From JBBSBY01 sp038250835 (GTDB lineage: Bacteria > Desulfobacterota > Desulfomonilia > Desulfomonilales > Desulfomonilaceae): 44,388 nt of DNA. How positions within the stretch are numbered: the stretch's first letter is position 1; the number at the start of each line of letters is the position of its first letter. The DNA is taken from positions 1-44,388 of the forward strand of contig JBBSBY010000022.1 in assembly GCA_038250835.1 (NCBI GenBank), in the 5' to 3' direction. Under the pieces are notes generated by a model. It was given only the letters and a program-made list of their open reading frames with translations, was not told where the DNA came from and made no database searches. A program made the translations under genes and the position numbers. This document shows positions 17,578 to 25,019 of the stretch, piece by piece.

Positions 17578-18603
17578 TTAGAAAGGCATCCGCGGCGTGT
17601 TGAAGGATAACGCTATCTTGCCGCCGAAGGTCCAGGAAGAGCGATCTAAGCTAAGCTCAAACTCTCTGCTGTCCGCGAGCTGGAAAACAGGCGCATTAAA
17701 GGATGTACGCATCGTGGCATAGCCATGCGCCATGTTCCAACGACCGAAAGCGCCTATTTCACCGAGGTTGCCTGTTTTGTAGGTATAATCGCCGAACACT
17801 TCCAAGAAGTAGCCGCCTCTCCAATTGCCGTCAGCTTCTAGACGTTGGGCTCCCAAAATACTTTCTTTGTACTTCACGTCGCCTGCCAGGGTAGGAATGC
17901 CGACTACGCGGACGGTAAGGGCATTAACGGAAGAATTCAAGCTGTACTGAGTTCCAACTAGGGGAATGATGTTGTTGGCGGTCACATCTGACCTGTCTCT
18001 TGAACCGGTGAGGCCGTTTCCGAAGTCAGGAAATCCAGTCGGGCTCTTGAAAGTAGTTTCATATCGATCGTAGCGAGCGCCGGCCAGAAGTGTGAATCCG
18101 CTGCAAGGTACTCCGAGTGCAAGAACACCGTCAACGAACCACCATTTTGTGTCCGTATCCCAGGTCCGGTCTAATGTAGTAGGGGCTTCTCCAGTATTAG
18201 CAAAGTAAGTTTCATTCGAATGAACGTACGAAGTGGGGAGGAAGTACCAGCCTGTAAAAAGAACACCGATATTTGGACGAACTTCACAGCCCAGACTTGC
18301 TCCAAACCAAACTCCGCGGTTCCCGTATTTGTGCTCCAGGCTATAGACTGCCCCGGCCAATGGAACATCGGTGCGGGCGGAAAAGCTGGTTCCATTTCGA
18401 TCGGTTGTGCCGTAGCCAACATAAACAGCCGGAGCGCAATTCAAACCCGGTGTGACCGGATCACAACTATTAGAGCCGGATCCGGACCAATTGCCCAATC
18501 CAAAAGAGGGCAGTCCCGGCAGACCCAATAGTCCTTGTGCTGCTACAACTCCGGGAAGAATAATCACCAGAAATCCAGCGAGTAAAACAGCGACACGCCT
18601 CAT
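17578..18603 (-). CDS. Outer-membrane beta-barrel protein, uncharacterised
   Basis: This is a 341-residue exported protein. The signal peptide MRRVAVLLAGFLVIILPGVV is cleaved near VAAQ. The mature chain alternates polar and hydrophobic residues in strand-like stretches (AVYVGYGTTDRNGTSFSART, GVWFGASLGCEVRPNIGVLF, FTLLAGARYDRYETTF, WTFGGKIALSFNTPRMPF) and ends in Phe, a typical outer-membrane barrel signature. The N-terminal part is Gly/Leu/Ser-rich, and a Cys pair (SNSCDPVTPGLNCAP) may form a disulfide. ATG 18603 has AGGAGG 8 bases upstream, so the in-frame ATG at 18609 is too close to it. No named family is recognised; it resembles Legionella-type or generic Deltaproteobacterial barrel proteins in layout. 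It is probably an abundant surface protein. Confidence 0.78.
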   Translation of the reverse strand: MRRVAVLLAGFLVIILPGVVAAQGLLGLPGLPSFGLGNWSGSGSNSCDPVTPGLNCAPAVYVGYGTTDRNGTSFSARTDVPLAGAVYSLEHKYGNRGVWFGASLGCEVRPNIGVLFTGWYFLPTSYVHSNETYFANTGEAPTTLDRTWDTDTKWWFVDGVLALGVPCSGFTLLAGARYDRYETTFKSPTGFPDFGNGLTGSRDRSDVTANNIIPLVGTQYSLNSSVNALTVRVVGIPTLAGDVKYKESILGAQRLEADGNWRGGYFLEVFGDYTYKTGNLGEIGAFGRWNMAHGYATMRTSFNAPVFQLADSREFELSLDRSSWTFGGKIALSFNTPRMPF

Positions 18604-19024
18604 ATCCATATCCTCCTACGCATAAAAAGACACTTAAAAGCCAAATGATCCCGTGAGGGGCTCCCTCACAATGGATCTAAGCCGTAATCCGTGTATGACT
18701 CGGTTCGGAAACGACCATCACGGAACTAATACTACTCTGATAATCTTAATGACTGCACTGTAGCATTGGAATTTTAAAAATGTCAACCAAAATTTTCATT
18801 AAAGTGCGCGAACGCAGCTTTTAAAAGAAACTCATCCAATCTACATAAACGCCAAAAAGGATGCGACGAATCATACAATTAGACGCATACAGGAAGTTTA
18901 CACTAAACGGCCGGATTGGTCAATCTAAATATTGTGACATACTATGAATTAATATGTGAACATATGACTGGATGCTCTAAATAAGTTCAAGCCGGTTATT
19001 GGTAGAAATTTCCCAGATTACAAT
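18604..19024. other. Gene-free stretch
   Basis: This is the promoter side of the outer-membrane protein gene and the 3' side of rsmI. It is AT-rich (for example TGACATACTATGAATTAATA near 18937) with several short inverted repeats, but there is no gene or clear terminator. Confidence 0.45.
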
Positions 19025-19870
19025 TTATTGATTCATCAACTTTAGGTATATTTTGTAAGCCGAATTGCGATTGGCGCCATATCTAAATTTAGCCTGTTCA
19101 ACCAAATTTTTGCCGGTCAATCCTTCCGCCATCAACTCTCGAACAATGGCTTCCATGTTCAAGTTTATGCCGCTTTCGGAAGCGCCTTGGATCACGATGA
19201 TGAACTCCCCTTTTATTGTCTCGCGGGCGCCGAATTCAGCATTCAATTCGCTAATGGATTTTACCATGAGTTCTTCGTGAATTTTTGTCAATTCCCTTGA
19301 TAAGAGAGCGCGCCTATTAGGAATGATGGCGGACGCAGTTTTAAGACAGGCTTTAATACGGTTAGGGCTCTCAAAGAAAACGGTTGTGCGCCTTTCAAGT
19401 TGGATTTGTTCAAAAAACTCCACCCTGGTAGTTGCTTTTCGTGGACAGTATCCAAGGTAACAAAAAGTTGAGCAGTCAAAACCGGAAACCGACAAGGCCG
19501 CTACTATTGAAGAAGGCCCCGGGATCGGAGTAACCGTAAGATTTTCTCTGCCGGCCGCGGCCGTTAATCTGTGTCCGGGGTCGGAAATCGCCGGAGTCCC
19601 GGCGTCGGAGATTAGCGCAACATTCTTGCCGTTATTAAGTAATTCGATAATGGCTTCAGTTTTCTTGGACTCACTGAATTTGTGCATACTGATGGTTTTA
19701 GCGGAGATGTTATATTTGGTAAGTAGTATTCGGCTTTTCCTTGTATCTTCGCAAACAATTATATCCGCTGATTTTAAGATTTCAACGGCTCGAAACGTAA
19801 TGTCCTGAAGATTTCCTATTGGAGTGGCGACTACGTAAAGCATCCCCTTTGATGGGGCTTTATCGCTCAT
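19025..19870 (-). CDS. rsmI: 16S rRNA (cytidine(1402)-2'-O)-methyltransferase RsmI
   Basis: RsmI 2'-O-methylates C1402 in the decoding centre of 16S rRNA using SAM. It is 281 residues, normal length. Family motifs seen are LYVVATPIGNLQDIT and RAVEILKSADIIVCEDTRKS near the N-terminus, LISDAGTPAISDPG at about 84-97, VTPIPGPSSIVAALSVSG, FFESPNR in the middle, and RELTKIHEE. The C-terminal RsmI helix-turn-helix extension (LVEQAKFRYGANRNSAYKIY) is present. Its ATG overlaps the stop of the transporter gene (ATGA, 4-base overlap), so it is translationally coupled. The 400 bases downstream contain no gene. Confidence 0.95.
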   Translation of the reverse strand: MSDKAPSKGMLYVVATPIGNLQDITFRAVEILKSADIIVCEDTRKSRILLTKYNISAKTISMHKFSESKKTEAIIELLNNGKNVALISDAGTPAISDPGHRLTAAAGRENLTVTPIPGPSSIVAALSVSGFDCSTFCYLGYCPRKATTRVEFFEQIQLERRTTVFFESPNRIKACLKTASAIIPNRRALLSRELTKIHEELMVKSISELNAEFGARETIKGEFIIVIQGASESGINLNMEAIVRELMAEGLTGKNLVEQAKFRYGANRNSAYKIYLKLMNQ

Positions 19871-20967
19871 AATTGCTCAGGCCCATCCACCGAATCATCA
19901 TAAAGGTATGTCCGTTTGTAACCGTCAACAAGCGTCATGAGGAGCACTCTTATGATGGCCGCAGACGGTATGGCAATCAGCATACCCATAAAACCCATCA
20001 GAGTTCCTCCAACCATCAAGGCGACTATATAAAGCACCGGATGCAACCCAACGGCCTCGCCCACTATTTTAGGTGTAAGGACATACCCTTCAAGCAATTG
20101 TACGGCGGTAATCCACCCAATGACATAGGCTACATGGACAAAATCTCCGAACTTTGCCAAGGCCATTATCGATCCCGTGATAATGCCAAAGGCGGTGCCT
20201 ACGTAAGGAATAATGAACAGCATGCCTGAAAGTGTTCCTAAGACAACCGGCAGATCAATGCCGATTATAACGAAGCCTAAGCTGTAAAGAACCGAAAGTA
20301 TAATGCAAATGGTCAATTGCCCCCTAACGAATCCGGCCATCATGGTGTCTATCTGGCGGAGCCTTTGGACGACCGGTTCTCTCGTATAGGGTGGAATCAA
20401 ATCGTAGATAGTGGACTTTATGGATTCAAAGGAGACCATCAAATAATAAGTGAATACAGGGATCAAGAGAGCATAAAACACCAATGAAAATATATGAATC
20501 GTGGACGTGAATACAGTTGAGGCTATTTTGGCTGCGGGGTCCGCCATTTTGGGCAGCAATAACCGCAGTCTTTCCACTACCATCAAATAAACTTCGTTCC
20601 AGTCGGAGGGGGTATTGACACCCAGCCATTCGGCCAATTTGACGATTTGCTCCCCAACCTTGGCGAAGTACTGCGGGCCAACATCCAAAAAAGCTCTGAC
20701 TTCTTTCATCACGGCAGGAATGAAGAAGAATATGGCGCCGTTAATGATAAGGAGGCCGACTATAATAATTAAGCCGGACGCCACAGGCCGGTTAAAGCCG
20801 ATTTTGGTCATCCAATTTACTAGAGGATTAAGTATGTAAGCCAAAGCAAGGGTGGTCAGGAGAAGTGTCGCCACTGTGGACAGCGTCATCATTAGCCAGA
20901 CTACGATGGCGACCAACACCGCGCCCGCGGCGATACGGGTTAATGATCTTAGACTCTCAGGAGTCAT
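19867..20967 (-). CDS. AI-2E/PerM-family membrane transporter
   Basis: This is a 366-residue integral membrane protein of the AI-2 exporter (UPF0118) family, with about eight membrane segments. They begin with two N-terminal helices (VLVAIVVWLMMTLSTVATLL, then PVASGLIIIVGLLIINGAIF). There is a soluble middle (about 85-150). Family motifs GIDLPVVLGTLSGMLFIIPY, VGTAFG and LTPKIVGEAVGLHPV are in the second half. ATG 20967 follows GGAGG with 6-base spacing. Members export autoinducer-2 or exchange Na+/H+; the substrate here is unknown and there is no luxS in the window. It forms an operon with rsmI. Confidence 0.9.
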   Translation of the reverse strand: MTPESLRSLTRIAAGAVLVAIVVWLMMTLSTVATLLLTTLALAYILNPLVNWMTKIGFNRPVASGLIIIVGLLIINGAIFFFIPAVMKEVRAFLDVGPQYFAKVGEQIVKLAEWLGVNTPSDWNEVYLMVVERLRLLLPKMADPAAKIASTVFTSTIHIFSLVFYALLIPVFTYYLMVSFESIKSTIYDLIPPYTREPVVQRLRQIDTMMAGFVRGQLTICIILSVLYSLGFVIIGIDLPVVLGTLSGMLFIIPYVGTAFGIITGSIMALAKFGDFVHVAYVIGWITAVQLLEGYVLTPKIVGEAVGLHPVLYIVALMVGGTLMGFMGMLIAIPSAAIIRVLLMTLVDGYKRTYLYDDSVDGPEQL

Positions 20968-21068
20968 CCAGTCCCTCCAAAAACTTTATGTTAATATGTG
21001 ATTCTCGAAAGTAATCACTGATATAATGATGATGTCTTCCAATAGTAGGCTAGTTGCGTTGCTTCAAA

Positions 21069-21175
21069 CTATAAAGCTTCGTTACGCGCTCAGAGCTTAT
21101 CATTGTCATGCCGGCGCAAGCCGGCACGCCGGGTCAGAGGCTTTATTCAACAGGACTTTCGAGAAATCCTATAAA
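21069..21175. repeat. Dispersed palindromic repeat, copy 4
   Basis: The left end is CTATAAAGCTTCGTTACGCG, then CTCAGAGCTTATCATTGTCA. The inner hairpin is GCCGGC-GCAA-GCCGGC. The right end is ACTTTCGAGAAATCCTATAAA. Its right end covers the stop codon of the anti-sigma gene (21169-21171), so the repeat supplies the end of that reading frame. Confidence 0.72.
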
Positions 21176-21603
21176 TCAGCCGCAGGTATTTTCTTGATCA
21201 ATCGAAGCACATTCTTTTTCCCATTTTCTCGTGAATAAACGCATTCGTCCATAAATCTGCGTATCAACCACACGCCGAGGCCGCCATTGGCAGGACGCTC
21301 AAAATTCGGCTCAGGGACTAAAGAATAATCAAACTCTTTACCAAAATCCTCGAACTTAAATTCGACCGCCTCCTCGCTCAGCGTAATCTCAATTATTATT
21401 GGTCCCTTGTTCGTAGCCCCGTAGGCGTGTTCAACGATATTTGCGTAAGCTTCATTAAACGCCAGTTCAAGGTCATTTACGACCGCAGTTTGTTTACCGA
21501 GACCCGGAGCCAGCAAAAGGAGCGCTCTCACCAAAGAGTTCAGAGGTCTGAGGAAATGCTGGTCCGCCTGGGTCTCAATTTTAACAATCTTTGGATAATT
21601 CAT
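21169..21603 (-). CDS. Anti-sigma factor-type serine kinase (RsbW/SpoIIAB-like HATPase)
   Basis: This 144-residue GHKL ATPase belongs to the HATPase_c_2 group. The N-box is ELAFNEAYANIVEHAY (about 45-60), the G1-like box FKFEDFGKEFD and the G2-like box NGGLGVWLIRRFMDE. In this family such kinases phosphorylate STAS partners on serine or bind sigma factors. The STAS gene is 27 bases upstream on the same strand, forming a two-gene partner-switching module; no sigma factor or PP2C phosphatase is nearby. The Shine-Dalgarno is weak, consistent with coupled translation. The last codons and the stop lie in or beside repeat copy 4. Confidence 0.88.
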   Translation of the reverse strand: MNYPKIVKIETQADQHFLRPLNSLVRALLLLAPGLGKQTAVVNDLELAFNEAYANIVEHAYGATNKGPIIIEITLSEEAVEFKFEDFGKEFDYSLVPEPNFERPANGGLGVWLIRRFMDECVYSRENGKKNVLRLIKKIPAADL

Positions 21604-21630
21604 GCTACGACGTCACTCTTTTAATTCAAA

Positions 21631-21951
21631 CTACGCCAATGCCTGATCCACATTCCCATAAATTTCAAAAACTCTATGTAGGCGCGTGAGTTCGAAAAGG
21701 CTTTTTGCTTGAGGAGACGGACCCGCTATCTTCATGTCGCCCTTACTTCGGATTAGAGAACGAAGGGAAGCGACCAGGGCCCCGCAACCGGAGCTATCAA
21801 TGAACTTGGTTTTCGACAAATCAATTATTACCCTGGTGTAATTTTGCTCAACCAGGTTTTTAATGGCTTCTCTAAGAACGGGGGCTACGGGCACGTCCAG
21901 TCTTTCACTCATTGCAATAATGTGTACTCCGTTCACTTCGACTATTTGCAT
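21631..21951 (-). CDS. Anti-sigma factor antagonist, STAS domain
   Basis: This is a 106-residue single-domain STAS protein. The conserved loop FIDSSGCGALVASLRSL at about 54-70 contains the serine phosphorylated by RsbW-type kinases, preceded by RVIIDLSKTK. The N-terminus IVEVNGVHIIAMSERLDV matches SpoIIAA/RsbV strands. ATG 21951 lies directly after AGGAGG; the upstream extension (9 codons) is not conserved-looking. It heads an operon with the HATPase gene, so the pair likely controls an unidentified sigma factor or another effector. Confidence 0.9.
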   Translation of the reverse strand: MQIVEVNGVHIIAMSERLDVPVAPVLREAIKNLVEQNYTRVIIDLSKTKFIDSSGCGALVASLRSLIRSKGDMKIAGPSPQAKSLFELTRLHRVFEIYGNVDQALA

Positions 21952-22171
21952 CGGACCTCCTGAATTCTGAAGTTGCACTGAAACAAATGGTTTTTCAGAC
22001 GGATTATTAGTAAAATAGCTTTTTTCTGACGACTTCCGTTGCGAAAGGGCAGCAAAATCTTTATATTATTCGGACGGTTTATTTTGCTGAAACGTCTAAT
22101 GCTTATCCGCAACACTAAAGTTAATACCGTAAACAACAATCCTGTCAAGAAATACTCGGTGGAGGGCTTTC

Positions 22172-23338
22172 ATGGTCGTGTTGGGGCTGGAAAATCTCCT
22201 CAAATCTCCGGAAATTGTGAAAAAGAACGAACGATTGGGTCTCCTTTACAACCAGGCTTCAGTTGACAGTTGTTTTCTCCCAATCGTCGAACTGATTGAT
22301 TTAATGTTTCCACAACAACTTAAAACGCTGTTCGGGCCTCAACATGGCGTGTGGGGCACGGAACAGGACAACATGAAAGAAACAGGGCACGGTGTTCATC
22401 CTGAACTGGAGGCGCCAATCTATAGCTTGTACGCACAAGACCGCAAACCCGACGCGAAAATGCTGGTCGGCGTGGACACCGTGCTCATTGATCTACAGGA
22501 CATTGGCGCCCGCGTTTATACGTTCGCGACTACGGCCCTGTACATGTTGCAGGTTTGCGCCCAAAATACGAAAAAAGTAATTGTGCTCGACCGACCAAAT
22601 CCTATCAGCGGAGATCAAATTGAAGGGAATATTTTGAACCCGGAGTATGCGAGCTTTGTCGGTCCGTACCCTATACCGATGCGTCATGGTATGACTCTCG
22701 GCGAATTGCTGATGTACTATAATAAGGAACTGAGTATCGACTGCAACTTGACCGTTATCCCGATTACCGGCTGGAATCGCAATCATTTTTTCCAGGAAAC
22801 CGGATTGCCGTGGATTTGGCCCTCGCCTAACATGCCTTCGCCTGAAACCGCGCTGGTTTACCCCGGCCAGGTGATGCTTGAAGGCACGAATATTTCCGAA
22901 GGGCGCGGAACTACCAAACCTTTCGAGCTATTCGGCGCGCCGTTCATTAATCAACGTGAAGTTTTAGACGTAATTGAAAAGGCTGCGCTTAGGGGGGCAA
23001 TCCTTCAGCCCATGAGCTTCAAGCCAACCTTTCACAAATGGAGCGACCAAGTCTGTAGCGGCTTTTTCATTCATGTTACGGACAAGAATGTATTTAGACC
23101 ATATCGATTTTCATTAGCTTTGATCTCGGCCCTTTACAAGCTTTACAAAGAGAATTTTGCCTGGACCGATCCACCGTACGAATACGTGACCGATAAAGCT
23201 CCTATTGACGTAATTTTGGGAGACGCGCGAGTCAGAGAAGATCTGCAACAAGGTCGCTCGGTATTGGACATGGAGAAAGAATGGGCCGACGATTTAGTTA
23301 GATTTTCAAAAGATAGAGCAAAATACCTCATATATTAA
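22172..23338 (+). CDS. DUF1343 protein, NamZ-like exo-beta-N-acetylmuramidase
   Basis: This is a 388-residue DUF1343-family protein. The Bacillus member NamZ removes N-acetylmuramic acid from the ends of peptidoglycan fragments. Family signatures are GLLYNQASVD, KTLFGPQHGVWGTEQDNM, VLIDLQDIGARVYTFATT, VLDRPNPISGDQIEGN, PIPMRHGMTLGELLMYYN, WPSPNMPSPETALVYPG and LEGTNISEGRGTTKPFELFG. Secreted members carry a signal peptide. None is seen here, so this copy looks cytoplasmic, suggesting recycling of imported muropeptides. ATG 22172 follows GGAGGG. It is read divergently from the STAS operon; no other wall-recycling gene is adjacent. Confidence 0.9.
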   Translation: MVVLGLENLLKSPEIVKKNERLGLLYNQASVDSCFLPIVELIDLMFPQQLKTLFGPQHGVWGTEQDNMKETGHGVHPELEAPIYSLYAQDRKPDAKMLVGVDTVLIDLQDIGARVYTFATTALYMLQVCAQNTKKVIVLDRPNPISGDQIEGNILNPEYASFVGPYPIPMRHGMTLGELLMYYNKELSIDCNLTVIPITGWNRNHFFQETGLPWIWPSPNMPSPETALVYPGQVMLEGTNISEGRGTTKPFELFGAPFINQREVLDVIEKAALRGAILQPMSFKPTFHKWSDQVCSGFFIHVTDKNVFRPYRFSLALISALYKLYKENFAWTDPPYEYVTDKAPIDVILGDARVREDLQQGRSVLDMEKEWADDLVRFSKDRAKYLIY

Positions 23339-23419
23339 TGACATTAACATGCGCCGGGCGCGTTCACGGGCGCCGGAGCGCGTAAGAAGGACTTGATTCG
23401 ATTGGCCCTGGGCGGAATC

Positions 23420-23648
23420 ATGGCGCTCACTGAAACTGGTGAGCGGCCGCTGACGGTTCTTCGTTGATTTCGCCTCCGGACTAACGCTCGCTGAAGTTAA
23501 AGACGACATCACCCGGGCATTTTGTAGTGAAGCATTGCGGAGAAATAACGGTAATCGCACGCGGGCCGCGAAAATGCTTGGCATATCCCGGGACTCACTT
23601 TATAGATATATAGAGCAATTTGACCTGGAAACCGAGGGGGTGGCGTAA
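23420..23648 (+). pseudogene. Remnant of a Fis-type HTH transcriptional regulator (C-terminal end)
   Basis: The frame open from 23454 to 23648 encodes a clear Fis/NtrC C-terminal helix-turn-helix: EALRRNNGNRTRAAKMLG, then ISRDSLYRYIEQF, and stops after LETEGVA. It has no start codon ahead of the domain, and a TGA blocks it at 23451. A second frame starting at ATG 23420 (MALTETGERPLTVLR) ends at 23465-23467, just where the HTH frame takes over, so one frameshift would join them. No ATPase or receiver domain lies upstream. It is probably the eroded end of a sigma-54 activator. A small functional Fis-like protein from a rare start codon is less likely. Confidence 0.55.
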
Positions 23649-23865
23649 AGCGCCCGCTGCAAAGACACTATTGATTTAATTGTCTGATTCTCTTACAATT
23701 GCCTGGCGCCGAGACCTGCCTGCCGGTAGTTTGTCGACGCGTCCGTGATCGTACATTCAGCTTGGATTTGATCCCTCAAAGACTACATTGTTGCGCTCAA
23801 CAGTATGTCTATGTCCCGATAATCATTAATTATGGCGTGGGTTATGGTTCGGCGCGAAAAAAGCT

Positions 23866-24077
23866 TATAATTTGCCGGCTCGCCCCGGTTGGATACCCCA
23901 ACCCGGAAATCGTCACAAGCTGAAACAGTAAATCACGATAGGATGCTTTGGGACTAAAAGCCCAAAGAGGGAAGTTGTTTCACGGTAGTATGGCGCCGCC
24001 GGCCACGACTCTCAGTTTGTGAGTAGGTCGACCGCCCTGAGGTTATAACCAATCCAAGAAAAACAGAAGGAGGCTCC
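23866..24077 (+). promoter_or_regulatory. Candidate promoter and structured 5' leader of the Tmc-like operon
   Basis: TATAAT at 23866-23871 is a perfect -10 box, though the -35 is poor. Transcripts starting near 23878 would carry a 200-nucleotide leader with several stems: CCGGTTGG/CCAACCCGG (23885-23906), perfect CTTTGGG/CCCAAAG (23946-23967), and ACTCTCA/TGAGT (24008-24024). GAAGGAGG then lies 6 bases before the ATG. I could not match it to a riboswitch family that I know. The DNA upstream (23649-23865) holds no gene. Confidence 0.4.
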
Positions 24078-25001
24078 ATGGGTTTTCTGGAATTACTGAC
24101 ATTAGTGGCCGGCCTGGTGTTTGTGGCTGCGTTCGTCGCAAAACTCGTCAAGTACTTCACAATGCCTATGCACGTCAGATGGGAGCTGTACCCAATCCCG
24201 CACGAGGGAAAGTCGTACGGCGGCTCATTTTACGAAGAAGTGGACCACTGGGAAAAGCCCAGACATAAGAATCATCTGGCCCAATACAAATTTATGGTCC
24301 CTGAAATTTTGTTGATTAAAGCTCTCTACGAGCACAACAGGTCATTGTGGTACTGGTCTTTTCCCTTTCATTTCGGATTGTATTTATGCATCGGAGGCTT
24401 ATCTTTTCTAGTAATAGGCGCCATCATGCAGATATACGGCGCAAATCCCGAAACATCAGCTCTGGCAAGCTTAGTTCAAGCCCTGACAATTGTTTTGGGA
24501 GTGACCGGATACATAATGGGTAGCGTAGGTACAATCGGTTTGATAGTTAAAAGACTCAAAGATCCTGAACTTTCAGAAATATCGGCCGGTATAGATTACA
24601 TCAATCTAACCTGGCTCGCGGCAATTTTCGTAACCGGTTTTCTTGTCTGGTTACAGGACCCGTATTTCGCAACCTCCCGTGATTTTCTCGCAGGCTTGCT
24701 GAGTTTTTCATCGCATTCCGCGCGATTAACCGGGCTGCATATCATTAATTTAGTGTTATTTTTGGGTTTTATCGCTTACTTTCCGTTTACGCATATGACT
24801 CATATGGTCTCGAAGTACTTCATGTGGGACAAAGTGAAGTGGGATGATAACCCGAATGTCGGTGACGCCGGTATGGACGCCAAGATCAACAAATACCTCG
24901 GATACCCCGTTTCCTGGTCCGCGCCGCACGTGGGTTCCGAAGGCAAAAAATCGTGGGCCGAAGTCGCCACTTCCAACCCCTGGAACAAGGAAGAAAAGTG
25001 A
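24078..25001 (+). CDS. NarI/TmcC-like cytochrome b membrane subunit
   Basis: This is a 307-residue membrane protein. Hydrophobic segments lie at about 3-25, 85-115, 133-160, 175-195 and 215-240. His residues placed near membrane segments could bind b hemes (HFGLYLCIGG; HSARLTGLHIINLVLFLGF; FPFTHMTHMVSKYF). The N-terminal MHVRWELYPIPHEGKSYGGS and EEVDHWEKPRH motif is one I associate with the TmcC/NarI-like subunits of sulfate reducers. It would move electrons between menaquinone and the iron-sulfur subunit encoded 18 bases downstream. GAAGGAGG precedes the ATG. DsrM is an alternative name, but the partner resembles TmcB more than DsrK. The C-terminal 65 residues are cytoplasmic and hydrophilic. 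Confidence 0.82.
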   Translation: MGFLELLTLVAGLVFVAAFVAKLVKYFTMPMHVRWELYPIPHEGKSYGGSFYEEVDHWEKPRHKNHLAQYKFMVPEILLIKALYEHNRSLWYWSFPFHFGLYLCIGGLSFLVIGAIMQIYGANPETSALASLVQALTIVLGVTGYIMGSVGTIGLIVKRLKDPELSEISAGIDYINLTWLAAIFVTGFLVWLQDPYFATSRDFLAGLLSFSSHSARLTGLHIINLVLFLGFIAYFPFTHMTHMVSKYFMWDKVKWDDNPNVGDAGMDAKINKYLGYPVSWSAPHVGSEGKKSWAEVATSNPWNKEEK

Positions 25002-25019
25002 TCCCATGGAGTGTAATAA

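Noticed and set aside
23880..24060. A c-di-GMP (GEMM) or cobalamin riboswitch
   Set aside because: The conserved GGGACGCAAAGCC and GGTAGC (GEMM) or the cobalamin-box blocks are not found.
23649..24077. A TmcA-like multiheme cytochrome gene upstream of the membrane subunit
   Set aside because: No reading frame with CXXCH repeats is present in any frame of this stretch.
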